A stretch of DNA of 64,000 bases, taken from Synechococcus sp. MEDNS5. Its GTDB lineage: Bacteria > Cyanobacteriota > Cyanobacteriia > PCC-6307 > Cyanobiaceae. The notes under the pieces were generated by a model. The model was not told the DNA's origin. It saw only the letters and a list, made by a program, of their open reading frames with translations, and searched no databases. Each line of letters begins with the position of its first letter. Position 1 is the first letter of the stretch. The stretch is from assembly GCF_014279875.1 (NCBI RefSeq), contig NZ_CP047952.1, positions 1,426,001-1,490,000 on the forward strand, read 5' to 3'. The translations under genes were made by a program, and so were the position numbers. This document shows positions 55,350-63,818 of this stretch, piece by piece.

Positions 55350-56002
55350 GTCCACCACTGGCTTCACCAACAGTCGGCCTGATCGATTACGGAATGGGAA
55401 ACCTCCATTCCGTGAGCATGTGTTTCGGGCGGCTCGGCCAAACACTCACGCCCGTTCGTGCCCCAGACGACCTCGAGCACTGTGATGCGCTCATCCTTCC
55501 CGGTGTCGGAGCCTTCGATCCGGCCATGGAGCAACTGCGCAACACAGGCTTGATTCCTCACCTCAGGGAATGGGGTCAGCATGATCGACCGCTTCTGGGC
55601 ATCTGCCTGGGCTTGCAACTTCTTTTCGAACGCAGCGAGGAAGGTGATTCCCAGGGTTTAGGCCTGTTCAAAGGCAGCGTGAGCCGCTTGCCAAGCGGTC
55701 AGGGTGAACGCATCCCCCACATGGGCTGGGGAAAATTAGAGCAACGCCATCTCAGCCCTCTCCTGCCCGCCGGAGAGGACACCCCCTGGGTGTACTTCGT
55801 GCATTCCTTCGCAGCCCATCCCGATCTGGAGCGGGATCGTGCTGCCGATGTCAGTTTCGGCAGCGGCGTCGCCACGGCCATGGTCTGGCACGGACGGGTC
55901 GGCGCCTGTCAGTTCCACCCTGAAAAATCAGGGCCCGCCGGCGCTGTGTTGCTGCAACGTTGGCTGATGTGGCTTCAGGCGGGGGCACCCTTGGCCGCGT
56001 GA
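55346..56002 (+). CDS. hisH: Imidazole glycerol phosphate synthase subunit HisH
   Basis: Glutaminase subunit of IGP synthase: makes ammonia from glutamine for HisF in histidine and purine-linked synthesis. The class I amidotransferase nucleophile motif is [14 protein letters not shown], the oxyanion region [11 protein letters not shown], and the His/Glu of the triad are in [13 protein letters not shown]. The first conserved strand, [13 protein letters not shown], begins before the first ATG (55394), yet no ATG, GTG or TTG is in frame between the upstream stop at 55337 and it. CTG at 55346, overlapping the trxA stop, is used here as a guess; the annotated-looking ATG would cut off the strand. 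Confidence 0.88.
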   Translation: MSPPLASPTVGLIDYGMGNLHSVSMCFGRLGQTLTPVRAPDDLEHCDALILPGVGAFDPAMEQLRNTGLIPHLREWGQHDRPLLGICLGLQLLFERSEEGDSQGLGLFKGSVSRLPSGQGERIPHMGWGKLEQRHLSPLLPAGEDTPWVYFVHSFAAHPDLERDRAADVSFGSGVATAMVWHGRVGACQFHPEKSGPAGAVLLQRWLMWLQAGAPLAA

Positions 56003-56619
56003 GCAGCGCCCAGTTGCGGATGATCGGTGGTCGGCGCCTGCGCAGTCCCCAGGGTCAGGGAACAAGGCCCACCACGGCGAGGGTGCGCGAAGCCCTGATG
56101 AATGTGCTCGCCGATGGCTTGGAGGATGCGCACTGGCTTGATCTCTTCAGCGGCAGCGGGGTGATGGGCTGCGAGGCGATTCAACGGGGTGCCGCAAGGG
56201 TGTGGGCCGTTGAAAACAATGCACGCATCGCAGCTGTCTGCCGCCAGAACCTGGAACTGGTGTCGGCATCCAGGGGTGAGCTTGTCGAGATCCGCGTGAT
56301 CAGGAGGGATCTGATGCCTTGGCTCGATGCTGGTCGTCCCGTGGGCGTGAAACCCTTCACCCATGTGTATGTCGATCCACCCTATGCAGCGGACCACTAT
56401 GAATCCACCCTTGAACGCTTACAGACAAAGGAGTGGATCACCAGCGATGGGATCGTGATCTGCGAGTACGCCAGTGAAAACAAACTTGATCCACCAGCCA
56501 GCTGGACTGAAGTGGATCGTCGACGTTACGGAACGAGCTCGCTTCTGTTTCTCAGCCCCCGAGAGCACTGCCGCGGCGGTACTGGTTCCAAGCAGCCACA
56601 AACAAACCCAGAAGGGTGA
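55999..56619 (+). CDS. rsmD: 16S rRNA (guanine966-N2)-methyltransferase RsmD
   Basis: SAM-dependent methyltransferase for m2G966 of 16S rRNA, 206 residues. It has the RsmD N-terminal pattern [20 protein letters not shown] and [10 protein letters not shown], the SAM-binding motif [19 protein letters not shown] and the catalytic motif [18 protein letters not shown] start overlaps the hisH stop (GTGA), so the pair is translationally coupled. The last 68 bases overlap petG on the other strand. Confidence 0.92.
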
Positions 56620-56665
56620 CCGGGATCAGCCCCAAAACAATGCCGCATAGAAGGGGTTCGATCAT
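56552..56665 (-). CDS. petG: Cytochrome b6f complex subunit V, PetG
   Basis: 37-codon gene for the small single-helix PetG subunit, which stabilises the cytochrome b6f complex in thylakoids. The peptide begins [20 protein letters not shown], one membrane helix, and ends [11 protein letters not shown]. It matches PetG over its whole length apart from a short C-terminal extension. ATG at 56665. The 3' end runs 68 bases into the antisense of rsmD. Too short for standard gene finders. Divergent from cytM. Confidence 0.93.
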
Positions 56666-56712
56666 CTGGTCGCGCCCGGTTGATTGATTAAGCACAATTG
56701 TTCCATGCATTC

Positions 56713-57108
56713 ATGGTCTCTGTGACGGCTCCGTCATCAACTGCTGCACCCGCTGACCGCAAACGCGGGCTGGTTTCAGCACTCGTAGCCGTTGCAGGGG
56801 CCACCGCTTTGGTGATGCTGGTGTGGATGTTCGGGGTGAACCGTCTCGACCCCTACAGCAAGGCGACCCTGTCGCTGGGTGGTGATGTGGTTCACGGTGG
56901 CCAACTGTTCCGCATCAACTGCGCTGGCTGTCATGGCATCGCAGGCCAGGGCCTTGTGGGACCCAGCCTTCAAGGGGTCGCTGCAAAGCGATCCAATCGA
57001 TCGATCATTCATCAGATCGTTAGCGGAGAGACGCCACCGATGCCTCGCTTCGAGATCGAACCCCAGGGGATGGCCGATCTGCTCAGCTACCTCAAGACCG
57101 TTACCTAA
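56713..57108 (+). CDS. cytM: Cytochrome c-M
   Basis: 131-residue membrane-anchored c-type cytochrome. One N-terminal hydrophobic segment (about 24-40), heme motif CAGCH (Cys70, Cys73, His74) and a distal Met in GETPPMPRFE. The short cytochrome domain and next-to-petG location fit CytM, a thylakoid or plasma membrane cytochrome implicated in regulating dark and photoheterotrophic electron flow. ATG 56713; a TTG at 56698 would add five residues. Divergent from petG. Confidence 0.88.
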   Translation: MVSVTAPSSTAAPADRKRGLVSALVAVAGATALVMLVWMFGVNRLDPYSKATLSLGGDVVHGGQLFRINCAGCHGIAGQGLVGPSLQGVAAKRSNRSIIHQIVSGETPPMPRFEIEPQGMADLLSYLKTVT

Positions 57109-57113
57109 AGCTC

Positions 57114-57848
57114 TTGGGTCTTGCTGTTGTCTTGGTTGAGCCAGCCGGCCCTCTCAACGTGGGCAGCGTGGCCAGATTGTGCGCCAATTTCGGAATCGAT
57201 GACCTAAGGCTTGTCGCCCCGCGCTGCAACCCCGCCGATGCGCAAGCCCTGCGCATGGCCGTGCATGGCCAAACGGTGCTGCAACGGGCCAGCAGCTTCA
57301 CGACGCTCCTTGAGGCCCTCAGCGACTGCCAGCGCGTGGTGGCCAGCTGCGGGCGCATCGACCATGGAGACATCCCTCTGCAGACATCCGATCAGGCGAT
57401 GCCCTGGGTTGAGGAAGGCCTGAGGAGCGGCGCTCAGGTGGCCCTGGTCTTCGGTCGCGAAGATCGAGGCCTCAGCAATCAGGAGTTGCTGCTCAGCCAT
57501 CGCGCGGTGCGGCTTCACACAGGCGATCACTACCCGTCGCTCAATCTTTCCCATGCCGTGGCAATCCTGCTGCATGACCTCCAGCGCAACAGGCATCTCC
57601 ATGCAGCGGACAATCCGCACCCGTCCCAGACGTCAGAAGCAGCGGCACCACCCCAGCTGGATGCCTGCCTGCAGGACGCTGAAGCGCTGCTGTTGGAGGC
57701 GGGATTTCTGCTGCCCCATACCGCCAGAGCGCGCATGGCGAAGATCAAGGGCCTGCTGCGGCGAGCCAGCGTTCAGGCGCAGGAGCTCGCCATGCTGCGC
57801 GGCATGGTGCGTCAACTGCGCTGGGCGATCCGTTGCCACCGCCCGTAA
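57114..57848 (+). CDS. SPOUT RNA methyltransferase, TrmJ-like
   Basis: SpoU/TrmH-family 2'-O-methyltransferase, 244 residues, resembling TrmJ (tRNA position 32). The SPOUT motifs are AVVLVEPAGPLNVGSVARLC, LVFGREDRGLSNQELLL and LNLSHAVAILLHDL. A helical C-terminal tail (about 190-244) matches TrmJ architecture. TTG start at 57114, 5 bases after cytM. The RNA target is inferred. Confidence 0.86.
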   Translation: MGLAVVLVEPAGPLNVGSVARLCANFGIDDLRLVAPRCNPADAQALRMAVHGQTVLQRASSFTTLLEALSDCQRVVASCGRIDHGDIPLQTSDQAMPWVEEGLRSGAQVALVFGREDRGLSNQELLLSHRAVRLHTGDHYPSLNLSHAVAILLHDLQRNRHLHAADNPHPSQTSEAAAPPQLDACLQDAEALLLEAGFLLPHTARARMAKIKGLLRRASVQAQELAMLRGMVRQLRWAIRCHRP

Positions 57849-57872
57849 TCTCTGGTTTTCCAGCGCTGCCCC

Positions 57873-59021
57873 TTGTCCTCCAGTCGATCCAGTCGCCAGT
57901 CCTCGGGTTGGGCACGCCCGCTGCGGTTGCTGCTCAGACTCATCCTGATGGGCGTCGGGCTCGGCGTGATCACTGGCTCTCTGCTCAAACTGGCAGGTCC
58001 AGCGGTTCAAAGAGGAGAACTCACCCTGCCGCCATGGCTCACCCAGCCCGGTTCCCCTCCCACGGCAGAAACGGGAGCCGCATCGCAAGCCCAACCGCCT
58101 CAGCGGGCCAAGCGCAGCGCATCGCTCGGACTGTTTCAGACGAAGAACGAGCTCAAGGCATTAAGTGAGCGTTGGAAGCAACTGGCGGCAGGCGAGCCTG
58201 ATCTCACGGTGAGCGCCTTCATGCTGGTGCTCGATGACGGCCGCTATGCGCAGCTGTCACCCGATACCGCCCTCCCCGCTGCGAGCGCCATCAAGACACC
58301 GATCTTGCTGGTGACCCTTGAGGAACTGGATGCGGGGAAGCTCAGCTGGAATGAACCGCTCACACTCACCAAACCCGTGGTGGGCGGCGGTGCGGGATGG
58401 ATGGCCTCCAAGCCCCTCGGCACCCGCTTCCCGACCCATGAGGTCGCCACGGAAATGATCCGGGTGAGCGACAACACGGCCACCAACCTCTTGATTGAAC
58501 GGCTCGGGGGCAAGGACGCCCTCAATGCTCGCTTCAACACCCTTGGCTTGAGCGCCACGGCGGTGAACAACTGGTTGCCGGACCTCAAGGGAACGAACAC
58601 GACCAGCGCAAGGGATTTGGCCCGCTCCATCGCCCTCGTCGACACTGGCGAAGCCCTATCGATCCGCAGCCGCGATCTCTTCCGCGAAGTGATGGGCACT
58701 TCGGTGACCAACACGCTGCTGCCAAAAGGGCTGCTGCGAGGACTTGGCGGTCAACAGGGTGCACCTGACGACAGCCTGATGATTAAGGGGTACAGGGTGC
58801 TCAACAAGACCGGCGATATCGGAATCGCCTACGCCGACGCTGGGCTGATTGAACTTCCTGATGGCAGCAGAGCCGTTGCCGCTTTTCTGGTCAAGGGCCC
58901 CTTCAATGATCCCCGTTCCACAGAACTGATCCGCAAACTGGCTGCCGCCATGGCGCCGGTTCTCAAACCCAAACCCGCCGTGGCCCGCAACACCGCCGCC
59001 GCCGCCAGCATCAATCCATGA
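57873..59021 (+). CDS. Class A beta-lactamase-fold serine hydrolase
   Basis: 382-residue serine hydrolase with an N-terminal membrane anchor (about 20-38). Penicillin-recognition motifs are complete: SxxK (Ser138-Ala-Ile-Lys141 in ASAIKTPIL), SDN (199-201 in VSDNTATN) and KTG (312-314 in NKTGDIG). The omega-loop Glu166 of true class A beta-lactamases is replaced: the segment reads NNWLPDLKGTN. So deacylation of beta-lactams is doubtful and a DD-peptidase or other peptidoglycan role is more likely. TTG start. The ATGA overlap couples it to the next gene. Confidence 0.85.
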   Translation: MSSSRSSRQSSGWARPLRLLLRLILMGVGLGVITGSLLKLAGPAVQRGELTLPPWLTQPGSPPTAETGAASQAQPPQRAKRSASLGLFQTKNELKALSERWKQLAAGEPDLTVSAFMLVLDDGRYAQLSPDTALPAASAIKTPILLVTLEELDAGKLSWNEPLTLTKPVVGGGAGWMASKPLGTRFPTHEVATEMIRVSDNTATNLLIERLGGKDALNARFNTLGLSATAVNNWLPDLKGTNTTSARDLARSIALVDTGEALSIRSRDLFREVMGTSVTNTLLPKGLLRGLGGQQGAPDDSLMIKGYRVLNKTGDIGIAYADAGLIELPDGSRAVAAFLVKGPFNDPRSTELIRKLAAAMAPVLKPKPAVARNTAAAASINP

Positions 59022-60409
59022 CCTGTTTCCACTCCCGGCGCGCATTAACAGCCCTCACCCTGCTGGTGTTGCCCTGGATCGGCACACCCTCCATGGCCAA
59101 CGCTCCCAAGGCTGTGATTCGCAGCCAGCAGGTGCGGGCCCTTCCTGGCCAGCTGGATGAAGTGCTGGTGGTGAACGACAACAACCCTGAACTGATCACC
59201 GGTGAAGGCATCCTGGTGTCCACGTTCCGCCAACCACCTGGCCTTGATCTGGCATTGAACGGTCGCTTCGACCTTTTCAGCCATCACGTGTTTGCAGGCA
59301 AAGAAGACGCCTTGAAGTCCACGCTCTGGCTTGCGGTGCTGGCGCAACCAGCCGGCGATGCAGCCGTCACCCTGGAGCTGCTAGGAGGCAGCACCTCCCT
59401 GTCGCAGGCCACCCAAAAGGGCCAAACAGCGGCTCCCTTCCTGCCCCTGCCTGCACTGATGAGCGAGACCGGCACCCCCATCGCTGCCGGTCCTGGAAGC
59501 CGTGTTGCGGGAGACATCCTGCGGGGTGAGAGCGCACCGGAACTGCCGGAGACCTGGCGCATCGCCCCTGGATCGGCCAGTGCCCTCGTGGTGCTGCCGA
59601 TTCCCGTGGAAGGTCTCGACCCCCTCCTGAACGGCCGCAATCTGCAGATGCGCCTTCAGAGTTCCGGGCCCGTGCATCTGGCCACGGTGGCCGCCTACGG
59701 AGAAGGCGATCGGGCACCGTCGCTCAGCCGTTTGCAGAGCCTGCTGGCCTCAGGCCAGCAAAGCCCGAAGGAGCACACCCCCACGCCGCGCGGCAGCACG
59801 GGAAAGATCATTTATTCCAGGGTGAGCGGCGTCCAGATCGGCTCCACCTGGACAGCCACCCTCACCGATCCAGGGTCCAGTGATCTGGCCTTGAGCGGAG
59901 AGCCCGTGTCCTGGCCGATCAGCAGCCTGGAACGCGGAGACCTGCAGACGGGCCAGGTGCAGACGGCCGAACTCAAGGTGTTTGATGAGGGCACCGCCTG
60001 GGCCGCCCATGGCAACTACGGCGTGGACTACAACCTCACCCTTCCCCTGAAGAACCCAGGCTCCACGCCGCGCACGGTGGCATTGGCCCTGGAATCACCC
60101 GATAAAAACGGAAGCAACGCCAAGCAGCTTCGCTTTGGTGGCGGGAACAGCAGCCCAGTGATGTTCCGCGGACCGATTGAAATCCGCGGCCTGGATGACG
60201 CGCAGGGCCAAGCGCAAGGCCGAAGGCGATTCCACCTGGTGTTGCGCCGCGGACAGCAGGGCCCGGAACTCGGTCGGGTGACCCTGGCACCGGGCGAGCG
60301 TCGCCAGGTGCGAATCAGGCTGATCTACCCGGCGGATGCAACCCCACCACAGGTTTTATCCCTCCTGCCTGTGAAACAATCCTCAACAGTTTCAAACCGT
60401 CGTCCGTGA
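59018..60409 (+). CDS. DUF3370-family exported protein
   Basis: 463-residue exported protein of the cyanobacterial DUF3370 family. A signal peptide (about 1-27, ending PSMANA) is followed by a beta-rich domain including AVIRSQQVRALPGQLDEVLV and TAWAAHGNYGVDYNLTLPL. Function unknown; cell-envelope location likely. It overlaps the serine hydrolase gene by 4 bases (ATGA) and the chlI start by 4 bases, so translation of the three is probably coupled. Confidence 0.85.
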   Translation: MTCFHSRRALTALTLLVLPWIGTPSMANAPKAVIRSQQVRALPGQLDEVLVVNDNNPELITGEGILVSTFRQPPGLDLALNGRFDLFSHHVFAGKEDALKSTLWLAVLAQPAGDAAVTLELLGGSTSLSQATQKGQTAAPFLPLPALMSETGTPIAAGPGSRVAGDILRGESAPELPETWRIAPGSASALVVLPIPVEGLDPLLNGRNLQMRLQSSGPVHLATVAAYGEGDRAPSLSRLQSLLASGQQSPKEHTPTPRGSTGKIIYSRVSGVQIGSTWTATLTDPGSSDLALSGEPVSWPISSLERGDLQTGQVQTAELKVFDEGTAWAAHGNYGVDYNLTLPLKNPGSTPRTVALALESPDKNGSNAKQLRFGGGNSSPVMFRGPIEIRGLDDAQGQAQGRRRFHLVLRRGQQGPELGRVTLAPGERRQVRIRLIYPADATPPQVLSLLPVKQSSTVSNRRP

Positions 60410-61494
60410 GTGCACCGCGCAAGCGCAGAGTCTTCCCTTTCACCGCCGTGATCGGTCAGGAGGAAATGAAGCTTGCGCTGCTCCTCAACGTGATCGATCC
60501 CCGCATCGGCGGCGTGATGATCATGGGTGACCGTGGCACTGGGAAATCCACCACGATCCGTGCACTGGCTGATCTTCTGCCGGGAATCGAAGTGGTCGCC
60601 GGCGATCCCTACAACAGCTCTCCAAGCGATCCCGATCTTCAGAGCAGTGATGTGCGCCAGCGCCTGGACCATGGCGAGACTCTCACCACTGAGGAGCGTC
60701 AGGTGCCCATGGTGGATCTCCCTCTGGGTGCCACCGAAGACCGACTCTGCGGCACGATCGACATCGAGAAAGCCCTCAGTGAAGGGGTTCGCGCTTTTGA
60801 GCCTGGCCTGCTGGCCAAAGCCAACCGAGGGCTTCTGTATGTGGATGAGGTGAATCTCCTCGATGATCACCTGGTGGACGTGCTGCTGGATTCAGCAGCC
60901 TCGGGCTGGAACACCGTGGAACGGGAAGGGGTGTCAGTGCGTCACCCAGCGCGCTTCGTTCTGATCGGATCCGGCAACCCTGAAGAAGGCGAACTGCGTC
61001 CGCAGCTGCTCGACCGATTCGGCATGAGCGTGGAGGTACGCACCGTTCGCGACCCCGAGCTGCGTGTTCAGGTGGTGGACCAACGGACAGCCTTCGACAC
61101 GGATCCAGACGGGTTTTCCAACGCCGTGGAAGAAGGGCAGAAAGCTCTGCAGCAGCGTGTTGTTGAGGCGCAGCAGCGCCTGGATCAGGTCGAGATCGAC
61201 GATGACCTGCGTCTGCGCATCTCCGCCGTGTGTGGTGAGCTGGATGTGGACGGACTGCGCGGAGACATCGTGACCAACCGAGCGGCCCGGGCTCTCGCAG
61301 CCTTTGAGGGTCGTACGGAAGTCAGCGAAGACGACGTGGCCCGCGTGGCGTCCTGCTGTTTGCGTCACCGTCTGCGCAAGGATCCTCTCGAGCAGATCGA
61401 TTCCGGCGATCGGGTGGTGAAGGTGTTCTGCAAGGTGTTTGAACGCAGCGAAAGCGGCGATCGCACCGAGTTCGAACTGGCTCTGGCGGCCTGA
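60406..61494 (+). CDS. chlI: Magnesium chelatase subunit ChlI
   Basis: AAA+ ATPase subunit of magnesium chelatase, which inserts Mg2+ into protoporphyrin IX in chlorophyll synthesis with ChlD and ChlH. 362 residues. Walker A is [10 protein letters not shown] (41-50), Walker [18 protein letters not shown], sensor [20 protein letters not shown]. Cyanobacterial-length C-terminal lid. GTG start overlapping the DUF3370 stop. Confidence 0.97.
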   Translation: MSAPRKRRVFPFTAVIGQEEMKLALLLNVIDPRIGGVMIMGDRGTGKSTTIRALADLLPGIEVVAGDPYNSSPSDPDLQSSDVRQRLDHGETLTTEERQVPMVDLPLGATEDRLCGTIDIEKALSEGVRAFEPGLLAKANRGLLYVDEVNLLDDHLVDVLLDSAASGWNTVEREGVSVRHPARFVLIGSGNPEEGELRPQLLDRFGMSVEVRTVRDPELRVQVVDQRTAFDTDPDGFSNAVEEGQKALQQRVVEAQQRLDQVEIDDDLRLRISAVCGELDVDGLRGDIVTNRAARALAAFEGRTEVSEDDVARVASCCLRHRLRKDPLEQIDSGDRVVKVFCKVFERSESGDRTEFELALAA

Positions 61495-61512
61495 GCACCG
61501 CCCCCTTTCCCA

Positions 61513-61977
61513 GTGCGCATTCTCGGCATCGACCCCGGCCTCGCTCGGGTGGGCTACGGCGTGATCGAGACCGCAGGTGGGGAGCAGACCATGCTCGACT
61601 GCGGAATCATCCGAACCGATTCAGGGCGTCCGGAGGGCGAACGCATGGTGGAGATCGCCCGGGATCTGCGCCAGCTCATCCGAGCCTGGAAACCGGAGCT
61701 CGCGGCCGTCGAGAAATTCTTCTTCTACCGCTCAAGCAACACGATCGCTGTTGTTCAGGCCCGCGGTGTGGTGATCATGACCCTGACCCGATTCGGACTG
61801 CCGATCGTGGAATTTCCGCCGATGCAGATCAAACAAGCCCTCACAGGCCATGGGCATGCGGACAAGGATGAAGTGCTCGAGGCGGTGATGCGCGAGCTGT
61901 CGCTGGAGACCCCACCAAGACCCGATGATGCCGCTGACGCCCTTGCTGTCGCCCTGACGGGTTGGTTTCAACGCTGA
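61513..61977 (+). CDS. ruvC: Holliday junction resolvase RuvC
   Basis: Crossover junction endodeoxyribonuclease, 154 residues. The first catalytic Asp is in RILGIDPGLARVGYG, with AAVEKFFFY, the KQALTGHGHADKDEV segment and the closing RPDDAADALAVAL. Works with RuvAB in recombination repair. GTG start at 61513, 18 bp after chlI. The folate gene follows 15 bp downstream. Confidence 0.96.
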   Translation: MRILGIDPGLARVGYGVIETAGGEQTMLDCGIIRTDSGRPEGERMVEIARDLRQLIRAWKPELAAVEKFFFYRSSNTIAVVQARGVVIMTLTRFGLPIVEFPPMQIKQALTGHGHADKDEVLEAVMRELSLETPPRPDDAADALAVALTGWFQR

Positions 61978-61991
61978 GAGGCTTGATTCCG

Positions 61992-62600
61992 ATGAACACC
62001 AGCAAACGGGAGCTGCGCCGCACGTACCGACAGCGACGGTCGCAGGCTCTGAGCAATCACCACAATCTGCAGACCGTGATCGCCCAACAGGTTCTCAACG
62101 AGATCCGCGAGCGGCATGCTCAGCGCCCATTCCGAGGACATCTCGGTCTGTACTGGCCCCTCCCCGGGGAAGTGGACCTCACGGTGCTGCAGCCCCGCCT
62201 TGAAGACGAGCTGACGTTGAAGCTGGCCCTGCCGGCCGCCGATGGCCAGGGTCATCTCAGCTATCACCTCTGGGGCCCTGAACCCTTAGTCGCTGACGGA
62301 TGCGGCATTCCTGCCCCTCTCAACCACCCCCCCCTCACGCCTGATCAGCTCGATCTGCTGCTGGTTCCAGCCCTAGCCGTTGACCGAGACGGCATTCGCC
62401 TCGGCTACGGCGGGGGCTACTACGACCGCCTCAGGGCCCAGCCACTCTGGTGCGAGGTGCCGGCCTTGGTGGTGCTTCCAGGAGCCTGCATCAGCCAAGA
62501 GGCTTTGCCCCGCGATCCCTGGGATCGCCCCTTCGATGGATGGGCGAGTGAACGGGGCGTTTGTAGGGTCGAAGGGAGAGATCCCAAGGCAAGCCGGTGA
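61992..62600 (+). CDS. 5-formyltetrahydrofolate cyclo-ligase
   Basis: Converts 5-formyl-THF to 5,10-methenyl-THF with ATP, 202 residues. Signature segments are RELRRTYRQRRSQAL, LLVPALAVDRDGIRLGYGGGYYDR (the GYGGGYYD motif). ATG 61992 is used; the frame extends ten codons upstream over ruvC's end. Its stop overlaps the start of the next small gene (GTGA). Confidence 0.93.
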   Translation: MNTSKRELRRTYRQRRSQALSNHHNLQTVIAQQVLNEIRERHAQRPFRGHLGLYWPLPGEVDLTVLQPRLEDELTLKLALPAADGQGHLSYHLWGPEPLVADGCGIPAPLNHPPLTPDQLDLLLVPALAVDRDGIRLGYGGGYYDRLRAQPLWCEVPALVVLPGACISQEALPRDPWDRPFDGWASERGVCRVEGRDPKASR

Positions 62601-62785
62601 ATCCAAACACTCCCATCAGCCCGGCGCGGCGCCTGCAGGATTCATCTGACCCGCAAGACCTGACCCTTGCCCAGAGGGTGATTGCCCGTGAACTCAGCGA
62701 GCGAGGACCGGATCAGCCCCAGGCCGTTGGGTTGATGCTGGACGCCATGGGGCGCATGTTCCGCGCTGTTGCCAACGAAACCTGA
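62597..62785 (+). CDS. Small conserved-looking protein
   Basis: 62-residue soluble protein: NPNTPISPARRLQDSSDPQD, then a helical stretch LTLAQRVIARELSERG and LMLDAMGRMFRAVANET. No family recognised. GTG start overlaps the stop of the folate ligase gene by 4 bases, which suggests coupled translation and argues for a real gene. Confidence 0.6.
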   Translation: MNPNTPISPARRLQDSSDPQDLTLAQRVIARELSERGPDQPQAVGLMLDAMGRMFRAVANET

Positions 62786-62846
62786 CGCCCCCTCTGGCCT
62801 CAGGCCCACATCAGCCGCAGAATGGGGACCCGAGCCCCGGAAGCCC

Positions 62847-63314
62847 ATGCCCCTGTGGCCCCGTCTTTGCGCACTCTCCGCCGTCGCCCTGATCTCCGGT
62901 GTGATCCACCAGCCATCGGCTGATGCCCATGGCGTGGAAAGCAGCCTGCGTTATCTCGAGGGACAACTTGAGTTGACCAGCAGTTTCTCAACGGGAGAGC
63001 CCGTGGAGGGGGCTGTTGTGAGGCTGCTTCAGGCTGACGGCAGCGCTGGCGAAGAACTTGGCACGATCGACGCCGACGGGCGACTCCAGCTTCAGCTCTC
63101 GGCAGTGGAGGATGGATTGGTGGACCTTCAGGTGGACGGGGGACCCGGTCATCGCGATTACCTCACCCTTCCGCTTCAGCAGGGCGTTGTGAATCTCGAC
63201 GAAGTGGTTGAAACCCCAAAGCCTCTTCCCTGGATTGCCTGGCTGTCCGCACCGGCTTTGCTTGGCTTGGTGCGCACAATGGCTAAGGTTCGAGGCCACG
63301 ATCGCGATCACTGA
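62847..63314 (+). CDS. Hypothetical exported/membrane protein
   Basis: 155 residues: a signal peptide (about 1-27, ending SADAHG), a beta-rich domain LRYLEGQLELTSSFSTGEPV with a carboxypeptidase-regulatory-like feel, and a C-terminal hydrophobic segment (PWIAWLSAPALLGLV). A single anchored periplasmic domain is likely. The HG after the signal and the layout recall periplasmic domains near nickel/cobalt uptake systems, but no such genes are here. ATG 62847 is used. Confidence 0.65.
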   Translation: MPLWPRLCALSAVALISGVIHQPSADAHGVESSLRYLEGQLELTSSFSTGEPVEGAVVRLLQADGSAGEELGTIDADGRLQLQLSAVEDGLVDLQVDGGPGHRDYLTLPLQQGVVNLDEVVETPKPLPWIAWLSAPALLGLVRTMAKVRGHDRDH

Positions 63315-63321
63315 CTCGGCC

Positions 63322-63783
63322 ATGGCAGACCAAGGCAACGCGTCGACCCGCTATGGCAGCGCAGCCCTGGATCAGCTCACCGAGCGCCTAAGTGGCACGC
63401 CAGACTCACGCAAGCGTTACGAATACGTGCTTTGGTTGGCCAAAAAACTACCGGCGATGCCCGCCGAACTTCAGACCGAGGAGCGCAAAGTGAAGGGATG
63501 TGTGTCCCAGGTGTTCATCGCCTCCGACCTGGTCGATGGACGCCTGCGCTGGCAGGGTGATTCGGATGCCCTGATCACCAAGGGACTTCTTGCGCTTCTG
63601 ATCAAGGGCTTGACGGATCTCACCCCAGCGGAGGTGATGGCCGTGGACCCGGGCGTGATCGCCGCCACCGGACTGCAGGCCAGCCTGACGCCATCACGCG
63701 CCAACGGTTTTCTGAACATCCTGCGCACCATGCAAGCTCAGGCCGAAGCCCTGACGAGCGAATCAGGGTCGACCGCTGCCTAA
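63322..63783 (+). CDS. sufE: Cysteine desulfuration protein SufE
   Basis: SufE takes sulfur from SufS and delivers it for Fe-S cluster assembly. 153 residues; the acceptor Cys60 is in VKGCVSQVFI and the family pattern RYEYVLWLAKKLP and LTPSRANGFLNIL is present. ATG 63322; the frame extends further upstream over the previous gene. Followed 35 bp later by hom. SufS is not in the window. Confidence 0.94.
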   Translation: MADQGNASTRYGSAALDQLTERLSGTPDSRKRYEYVLWLAKKLPAMPAELQTEERKVKGCVSQVFIASDLVDGRLRWQGDSDALITKGLLALLIKGLTDLTPAEVMAVDPGVIAATGLQASLTPSRANGFLNILRTMQAQAEALTSESGSTAA

Positions 63784-63818
63784 AGTCGGGAGTTCATCGC
63801 AGTTAGCGGACCCGCCCC

